NCBI RefSeq assembly: GCF_000317025.1
Contig: NC_019689.1
Location: 2,395,501-2,459,500, forward strand
Length of the DNA stretch: 64,000 nucleotides
Source of the DNA: Pleurocapsa sp. PCC 7327
GTDB taxonomy: Bacteria > Cyanobacteriota > Cyanobacteriia > Cyanobacteriales > Microcystaceae
Reading direction: 5' to 3'
This document shows positions 59,008 through 64,000 of the stretch, piece by piece. The position numbers and the translations under genes are program-made. A model generated the notes under the pieces. It made no database searches. It saw only the letters and a program-made list of their open reading frames with translations, and was not told the DNA's origin. The stretch's first letter is position 1; each line of letters begins with the position of its first letter.

Positions 59008-60450
59008 ATGTTTCAAACCACTCGCCGCCGCCTAGCCCTTTGGTATACTGCCGTCACTGCTATACTGCTCTTGCTGTTTGCGACTGGCGTTTATTTCTAC
59101 GTTCGCAGCACCCTAATCGAACGGATAGACGACACGCTCAAGCACGTCGTAGAAGTGGTCAGCCGCTCTCTGGTCATTCAATCGCTCCCTGCTGCCGAGG
59201 GGCGCTATCGTATTAACCTCGAAGCCAGCTTTCGCCACAATGCGGACGAGGTGGAAGACGATCGCATCGATCTCGAATGGTTCGATTCCCAAGGAAAATT
59301 GCTCTGGTCTACGTTTTCCGAACCCTTAGATATTCCCCTACACCCGAATCGTAGTGGCGAAACCGTTCATTTCGATCGCGATCGCCTACTGCGGCAAGTG
59401 ACCGAAAGAATTGAAATCAACCATCACGTCCTCGGTTATCTGCGGGTTAGTCATCCCTGGTTTGAAGTTACCAAGCCGATTCGTCAGTTAGCGGTAGATT
59501 TGACGATTGGTATCGGTATGACGATCCTTTGCGTCGCCGCGATCGGCTGGTTACTCTCCGGCATTGCCATCAAACCCGTGCGAGATTCTTACCAAAGTCT
59601 GAAACAATTTACGGCTGATGCGTCCCATGAACTGAGAAATCCGATCGCCACCATCCAAACCAACGTGCAAATGGCACTGGCGTATCCCGATGCCGAACCG
59701 CAACTTCAGCAACGGCAATTGAGGGTTATAGAAAGACTCACCCAACGGTTGGGAAATTTGGTTAACGATTTGTTGTTTTTGGCTCGTTCTGATAGCGGTA
59801 TGGTAAAATTAGATTACCAAGCCGTACCGCTCGATGCTTTATTAATAGAAGTCATTGAAGAACAGAGAATAATTGCCCAACAAAAAGGAATTTTTTTATC
59901 GCTGCATATTGTCGAACCCCCTTCTGAATTCGATCGCGCCGATGAAGAGATTTTTACGCTCAAAGGAGATTGGGATCAGTTAGCTCGATTATTTACCAAT
60001 TTAATCGGTAACTCATTAGAACATGGGTTTGAGAAGCCAGGAGTCATAGAGGTGGGTTTGGGTTTATCGAAAAACTCGAAGGACTTACCGACAGTTAATG
60101 TAGAAAACACGCCCATACAGGAGTCAGAGGCTAAAATCCAAAATCCAAAAGAGACTTCAGTTGAAGTAGAATTGCAGCGAATTAAGCGAGATCGCCATGC
60201 TTATTTGCAAGTAAAGGTAAAAGATACGGGAAAAGGCATTCCTGAAGCAGACTTACCTCACATCTTCGATCGCTTTTATCGAGTCGATCCATCTCGCAGC
60301 CATCCGCAGCAAACATCAGCCTCAACGGGTTTGGGATTGGCAATTGCTCGCGCTATTGTCGAAAATCACCACGGACACATCGCGGTAGAAAGCGCTTGCG
60401 ATCGCGGAACGACTTTTACAGTTACTTTACCCATCAATCCCCAACCTTGA
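59008..60450 (+). CDS. Membrane sensor histidine kinase
   Basis: 480 residues. Two membrane helices (about 15-32 and 168-190) flank a periplasmic sensor. No clear HAMP; then HisKA with TADASHELRNPIA (H207), and HATPase with N-box IGNSLEHGFEKPG, G1 DTGKGIPEADLPHIFD and G2 STGLGLAIARAI. Histidine kinases of this form pair with OmpR-type regulators. No response regulator lies beside it here, so the partner is unknown. An about 40-residue polar insert sits between the N and G1 boxes. Confidence 0.9.
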   Translation: MFQTTRRRLALWYTAVTAILLLLFATGVYFYVRSTLIERIDDTLKHVVEVVSRSLVIQSLPAAEGRYRINLEASFRHNADEVEDDRIDLEWFDSQGKLLWSTFSEPLDIPLHPNRSGETVHFDRDRLLRQVTERIEINHHVLGYLRVSHPWFEVTKPIRQLAVDLTIGIGMTILCVAAIGWLLSGIAIKPVRDSYQSLKQFTADASHELRNPIATIQTNVQMALAYPDAEPQLQQRQLRVIERLTQRLGNLVNDLLFLARSDSGMVKLDYQAVPLDALLIEVIEEQRIIAQQKGIFLSLHIVEPPSEFDRADEEIFTLKGDWDQLARLFTNLIGNSLEHGFEKPGVIEVGLGLSKNSKDLPTVNVENTPIQESEAKIQNPKETSVEVELQRIKRDRHAYLQVKVKDTGKGIPEADLPHIFDRFYRVDPSRSHPQQTSASTGLGLAIARAIVENHHGHIAVESACDRGTTFTVTLPINPQP

Positions 60451-60505
60451 TATTGTTAGTCGCTATTCTTAAATAAAAATTTAATCAAAGAATTTAGTGC
60501 AGGAG

Positions 60506-61153
60506 TCATTCTAGCTTCTTACTCGAAGCTTCTGTCTCCTTTTCAATAAAATTAATAATTTTTTTATTAATACCCTCTTTGGATTCTGTGCCATCAACTT
60601 TCAATAACAAGCTATGATAATTCTCAAAAATATATTGATAATTGTGTCTGACTTTTAATAATTTTTCTTGATGTTCATAAACTTCTTTAAAAGAGCGAGC
60701 GCGGATTCTTTCCAAAGCTACTTCAATCGGAAGATCGAGATAAATAACTAGATCGGGATTAGGAAATCTTTGATTTAAATTCCTAACGAATTCAAAGTCT
60801 TGTTGGTTATTGCAATTATAGGCGAGAGAAGAAAAATAATATCTAGGCGTAATGACATGAGTGTTCTCATCCCTGATTAATTTAAAAACACCATCGATAT
60901 CATTATACAGATGGTAATGGCGATCGGCAGCAAACAAATAAGCCATTTGCTCGTCGAACTTTTGGCTATCTTGAATCAAAATCGTTTTATTTTGTAAAGC
61001 TTCTCTAATTAATTTTCCAATCGGACCATTAGAAGGTTCGGGACTAACTATTGCCCGATCTCCTTGACTGAGAAAATAATCTTTTAAAAGGGATGCTTGC
61101 GTAGATGTACCAGAGCCGTCAATTCCTTCAAAAACGATAAATAATGGCTTCAT
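60506..61153 (-). CDS. tmk: Thymidylate kinase
   Basis: 215 residues. P-loop FEGIDGSGTSTQASLL at 8-23, then SPEPSNGPIGKLIREAL with the conserved Arg, and DLVIYLDLPIEVALERIRAR, the LID side. Phosphorylates dTMP to dTDP. The loop after GIDGSG has Thr where many enzymes have Lys (GSGKST); the change GSGTST is known among bacterial and archaeal forms. Confidence 0.9.
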   Translation of the reverse strand: MKPLFIVFEGIDGSGTSTQASLLKDYFLSQGDRAIVSPEPSNGPIGKLIREALQNKTILIQDSQKFDEQMAYLFAADRHYHLYNDIDGVFKLIRDENTHVITPRYYFSSLAYNCNNQQDFEFVRNLNQRFPNPDLVIYLDLPIEVALERIRARSFKEVYEHQEKLLKVRHNYQYIFENYHSLLLKVDGTESKEGINKKIINFIEKETEASSKKLE

Positions 61154-61182
61154 TTAGACTTCTTTAAATTCTCAAGTTTATT

Positions 61183-62631
61183 TTAAGATGAGAAATCGCG
61201 CAAGCAAGTAAACAAGTTTTCAAGAAAATTCTGTAGAGTTTTGTTGGTCTTGAAGCGCTGATTTTGCCACTCAAGGGCGAGTTTTTGCACAATCTCGGAA
61301 AAAGTCAGCCAAGGAAAAGAAGTACTAGCAATCGAGCTGAGTTTAATCTTATTCTTCATCGCCAACGCGATCGCACCGATTAATTCTCCTGCTTGGGGAC
61401 CGACAACGTGCGCTCCCAAAATCTCTCCATTTTCTCGAATAACTAACTTACAAAACCCGGTCGTTTCTCCTAACAATTGAGCGCGATCGCTTGCCTTAAA
61501 ATCTTGTTTGACTACCCAAACATCTTTACCATAGCGTCTTTTTGCCTGTGCTTCGGTCATCCCTACTCGTGCTAGCGGTGGATTGGTAAACATGACATAG
61601 GGAATTGCCCGATAATCTACTTTCAGTAGCGGTAGAAACAGGGCATTCTTGAGAGCAATACTGGCTTCGTAGCGAGCAACATGAGACAGTGAATAGCCGC
61701 CAGCAACGCTTCCACAAGCATAAATGCGAGGATTAGTCGTCTGTAACTTTTCGTTAAGCTGTATGCCCCTATCGTCAAATCGAACCCCAACTCCTTCTAA
61801 ATTTAATCCATCAATATTGGCTTTGCGCTTTCCGACTAAAATAATTTCATCGGCTTCGATGGCGCGATCGCCTGCCTGCAACCATTTTTTCCCATCTATG
61901 CGCAACACCTGCGTTACGGGACTCTCAAGTAAAATTTCTACTCCAGAGGCTTCTAACTGTGCCTGAATTAGCCTAGCCGCTTCGAGATCTTCTGCGCAGA
62001 GAAGATGTCGATCGGCGACGATGAGAGTGACACTTCTCCCAGTTTGGCTAAAATTTTGCGCTAACTGGATGGCAACCGGACTCTCGCCAATGATGGATAA
62101 GTTACCAGGAAGCGATTCTAACCTATCTTCTTGCCAAAGGTCATTAGGAGTGAGATAGCCAACTGCTTCTATTCCTAGAATGTCAGGGATAACAAAATGG
62201 GAATCCGTCGCAATCAAATATTTTCGCGATCGCAGCTTTTTATGCCCCACGACGAACGCTTGACGGGGAAGTCGGCAAAATTCTCCCGAACCTCGGATGA
62301 GATCGATTCCCAAGGATGCCAAAACTGCTGGAGCATGTCGTTCCGATAGAATGGCATTAACTTCTCGCGCCCAAGACGCGACTTGGGTTAATTGAATGCC
62401 TAAGTTGGGAGTTGGCTGGTATACGCCGATTTGCACAGCCATATCCAACTGTCTGGATAAATGGGCTATGTGGCTGAAGGTTGAGTGATAAATCGTCTCA
62501 CAGTCTCCCCAGCAGACCTTGAAAGGCTGTTCGACTAGGGCGACGCGAGCATTGAGAGAAGCAGCCGCGATAGCAGCAAAAATCCCTTCTGGACTGCCTC
62601 CGATTACAACAAGGTCATATTCTACTGACAT
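61183..62631 (-). CDS. FAD-dependent pyridine nucleotide oxidoreductase, Lpd-like, active site altered
   Basis: 482 residues. Three-domain disulfide-reductase fold: FAD site VVIGGSPEGIFAAIAAASLN at 8-27, NAD domain LSIIGESPVAIQLAQNF, FAD block TNPRIYACGSVAGGYSLS, and a C-terminal dimer domain. The active Cys pair is changed: instead of C-x4-C there is C40-W-G-D-C44 (C-x3-C), and the C-terminal His-x-x-x-x-Glu dyad is replaced (SFPWLTFSE). It probably does not act as a normal dithiol reductase. Neighbour of tmk by 29 bases, same strand. Confidence 0.82.
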   Translation of the reverse strand: MSVEYDLVVIGGSPEGIFAAIAAASLNARVALVEQPFKVCWGDCETIYHSTFSHIAHLSRQLDMAVQIGVYQPTPNLGIQLTQVASWAREVNAILSERHAPAVLASLGIDLIRGSGEFCRLPRQAFVVGHKKLRSRKYLIATDSHFVIPDILGIEAVGYLTPNDLWQEDRLESLPGNLSIIGESPVAIQLAQNFSQTGRSVTLIVADRHLLCAEDLEAARLIQAQLEASGVEILLESPVTQVLRIDGKKWLQAGDRAIEADEIILVGKRKANIDGLNLEGVGVRFDDRGIQLNEKLQTTNPRIYACGSVAGGYSLSHVARYEASIALKNALFLPLLKVDYRAIPYVMFTNPPLARVGMTEAQAKRRYGKDVWVVKQDFKASDRAQLLGETTGFCKLVIRENGEILGAHVVGPQAGELIGAIALAMKNKIKLSSIASTSFPWLTFSEIVQKLALEWQNQRFKTNKTLQNFLENLFTCLRDFSS

Positions 62632-62681
62632 GACAGTTGATTTTGGATGAAAGGATTTTAGATTTTGGATTGATTTTTTCC

Positions 62682-63764
62682 TTATTCCCCTTCTAAGCGA
62701 TCGCCGATTTTAGCTAAAGCTTCTAGGAGCTTTTGATTATCTTCTTGGGAACGAACGGCGATGCGAAAGTAGCGATCGCCCAATTCGGGAAAGCTAAGAC
62801 AGTCGCGAATGAGTAAACGAGCTTTTTTTAAGAGTGCTTTTTGCAATTGCGAACTGGATTGTTTGGTACGAACTAATAAAAAATTGGCGGCTCCCTCTAG
62901 AGGATGCAATCCTGGCAAAGAGGACAGTCCTCGATACAGTTTTTCTCTAGTAGGGAGTAACCAATCCCAGGTTTGCGCCTGAAAAGTTCGATCTCGAACG
63001 ACTGCTGCTGCTGCCGCAGCAGCAAGCGTATTGACGGGCCAAGGATCGCGCCACCTTTGCCAACGTCGGAGACGATCGGGACGAGCAATTGCGTAACCCA
63101 AGCGCAGTCCGGGCAAGCTGTAGAATTTAGTGAGCGATCGCACGATTGCCAAATTGGGATAATCCTGCACCGCTGAGATGAGACTTTGTTGCTCCTGGGG
63201 AGGAAGAAAGTCCATAAATGCCTCATCTACGACCGTTAGAGCAAATCTGTCTAGGTAAGGCAGGAGCTTGTCCCGTAAAAACAACCTGCCCGTTGGATTG
63301 TGGGGATTGTTTAGCAGTAGTCCTGCCGATTTGGTATCGATGGAAGCGAGTTGAGCGGGGATTTCCTGCGCCTCACTCTCCAAATCTAGTAGGCAAGCTT
63401 GAATCCTCGCTCCAAAAGTTTTTAACGCCCGCCAGTAGTCGCCAAAAGCAGGCGTGACGATGTAAGTTACCTCTTGTTGGGACAATTCCCAGCTTGCCCA
63501 AGTGAGTAATTCTGCCGAGCCATTGCCAGGCAAAATCCAGTCTGGTGGTAGCTGATGGTATTGTGCCAAAGCGGATCGAAGCTGGGTGTAGTCAGGGTCT
63601 GGATAGGCAGTGAGTGCCGCCAATCCTTCCTGGATTGCCGCGATCGCGCTAGGCGGCGGTCCCAACGGATTGATACTGGCAGAGAAATCGATAATGAGGG
63701 ATGCCGGACAGCCTGTGATTTGAGCTGCCCAAGCTAAGTTTCCTCCATGAATGGGTCGGTTCAA
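62682..63764 (-). CDS. cobD: Threonine-phosphate decarboxylase-like aminotransferase (CobD)
   Basis: 360 residues. Class I/II PLP fold: HGGNLAWAAQITG at the start and IIDFSASINPLGPPPSAI are the CobD form of this HisC-like family; GNGSAELL and RSLTKFYSLPGLRLGYAIA hold the PLP site with its Lys. In salmonella CobD makes the aminopropanol arm of the cobalamin nucleotide loop. Cyanobacteria mostly make pseudocobalamin, which would use this step too. HisC remains an alternative. No B12 riboswitch seen. Confidence 0.78.
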   Translation of the reverse strand: MNRPIHGGNLAWAAQITGCPASLIIDFSASINPLGPPPSAIAAIQEGLAALTAYPDPDYTQLRSALAQYHQLPPDWILPGNGSAELLTWASWELSQQEVTYIVTPAFGDYWRALKTFGARIQACLLDLESEAQEIPAQLASIDTKSAGLLLNNPHNPTGRLFLRDKLLPYLDRFALTVVDEAFMDFLPPQEQQSLISAVQDYPNLAIVRSLTKFYSLPGLRLGYAIARPDRLRRWQRWRDPWPVNTLAAAAAAAVVRDRTFQAQTWDWLLPTREKLYRGLSSLPGLHPLEGAANFLLVRTKQSSSQLQKALLKKARLLIRDCLSFPELGDRYFRIAVRSQEDNQKLLEALAKIGDRLEGE

Positions 63765-63791
63765 GCTTGCTACTGTCGGTCGGAGTGGGAA

Positions 63792-64000
63792 TTATTTTGT
63801 CGCTACTTTCTCTTTGAAAAGCTTACCTGCCGAAAAAGCCGGAACGATGGTTTCTGGAATCACCATCTTTTCGTTAGTCTTCGGGTTGCGACCTTCTCTG
63901 GCTTTGCGATGGCGTGCCTCGAAGGAACCAAACCCGACTAGAGTAACTTTATCCCCGGCAGAAACTGCTTCCATGATCGCCTCAATTGCAGCCGTCAGCA
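63792..64000 (-). CDS. HU-type DNA-binding protein, 5' end cut by the window
   Basis: The coding strand runs past base 64000. Visible: LTAAIEAIMEAVSAGDKVTL, VGFGSFEARHRKAREGRNPK and the end VPAFSAGKLFKEKVATK. This is the HU/IHF fold with the minor-groove arm (RNPKTNEKMVIP), though the arm shows two changes from the usual. HU wraps DNA in the nucleoid. About 30 N-terminal residues are outside. Confidence 0.95.
   Translation of the reverse strand, partial: LTAAIEAIMEAVSAGDKVTLVGFGSFEARHRKAREGRNPKTNEKMVIPETIVPAFSAGKLFKEKVATK

Noticed and set aside
61183-62631. Lpd-like protein considered as plain dihydrolipoamide dehydrogenase
   Set aside because: The Cys pair and C-terminal dyad are not standard, so no lpd name was given.

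Overview
The window is a piece of a cyanobacterial chromosome. Evidence: the octamer GCGATCGC is very frequent, there are phycobilisome genes at the left edge (cpcD end, cpcE), chlB of the dark-operative protochlorophyllide reductase, a CrtO-type carotene ketolase, and a dnaE gene split by a DnaE intein. The gene set points to a unicellular or baeocyte-forming relative of Synechocystis/Pleurocapsa, but I cannot fix the genus from sequence alone.

Layout. 0-11 kb: end of a cpc operon, a secreted-protein gene broken by one stop codon, ilvB with an added zinc ribbon, chlB, a B12-binding radical SAM protein, a tRNA-Arg, a small ribbon-helix-helix protein with a likely operator, and an HNH protein. 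11-28 kb: a complete type III-B CRISPR-Cas locus. A minus-strand operon reads WYL regulator, cas10 (cmr2), an S23-like four-helix-bundle gene, cmr3, cmr4, cmr5, a cmr6-cmr1 fusion and a CARF-HEPN ribonuclease. Divergent from it, csx18-like, cas1 and cas2 lead into an array of 49 identical 36-nt repeats. 28-33 kb: a methyltransferase, IS200/IS605 relics, a universal stress protein and FtsH. 33-64 kb: mostly core genes: PhoX phosphatase, ileS, ilvA, leuA, a LabA-like NYN protein, a sulfurtransferase, a partner-switching signalling trio (anti-sigma kinase, PP2C phosphatase, STAS protein), crtO, a sugar transferase with galE, a PBP4-type peptidase, dnaE N-half with split intein, aspA, a histidine kinase, tmk, an odd Lpd-like flavoprotein, a CobD-like enzyme and the end of an HU gene.

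The III-B locus is the most interesting part. The cyclic-oligoadenylate branch looks intact: GGDD in Cas10, and CARF plus R-x4-H HEPN in the effector. The loop of Cmr4 that normally carries the RNA-slicing aspartate has no aspartate. No Cas6 is present, so crRNA maturation must use another enzyme. Cmr6 and Cmr1 are fused behind an Asn/Gly-rich tail, and an S23-like gene sits inside the operon. A short ATGATGA/GAATTAG-type repeat has spread through the operon: it lies in most gene junctions, supplies start or stop codons, and is inserted in frame in Cas10 and Cmr3.

The window also holds several other families of short palindromic or inverted repeats, a TpsB outer-membrane transporter relic next to aspA, and fragments of two different TnpB genes. 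All assignments rest on reading motifs by eye; no database search was run.
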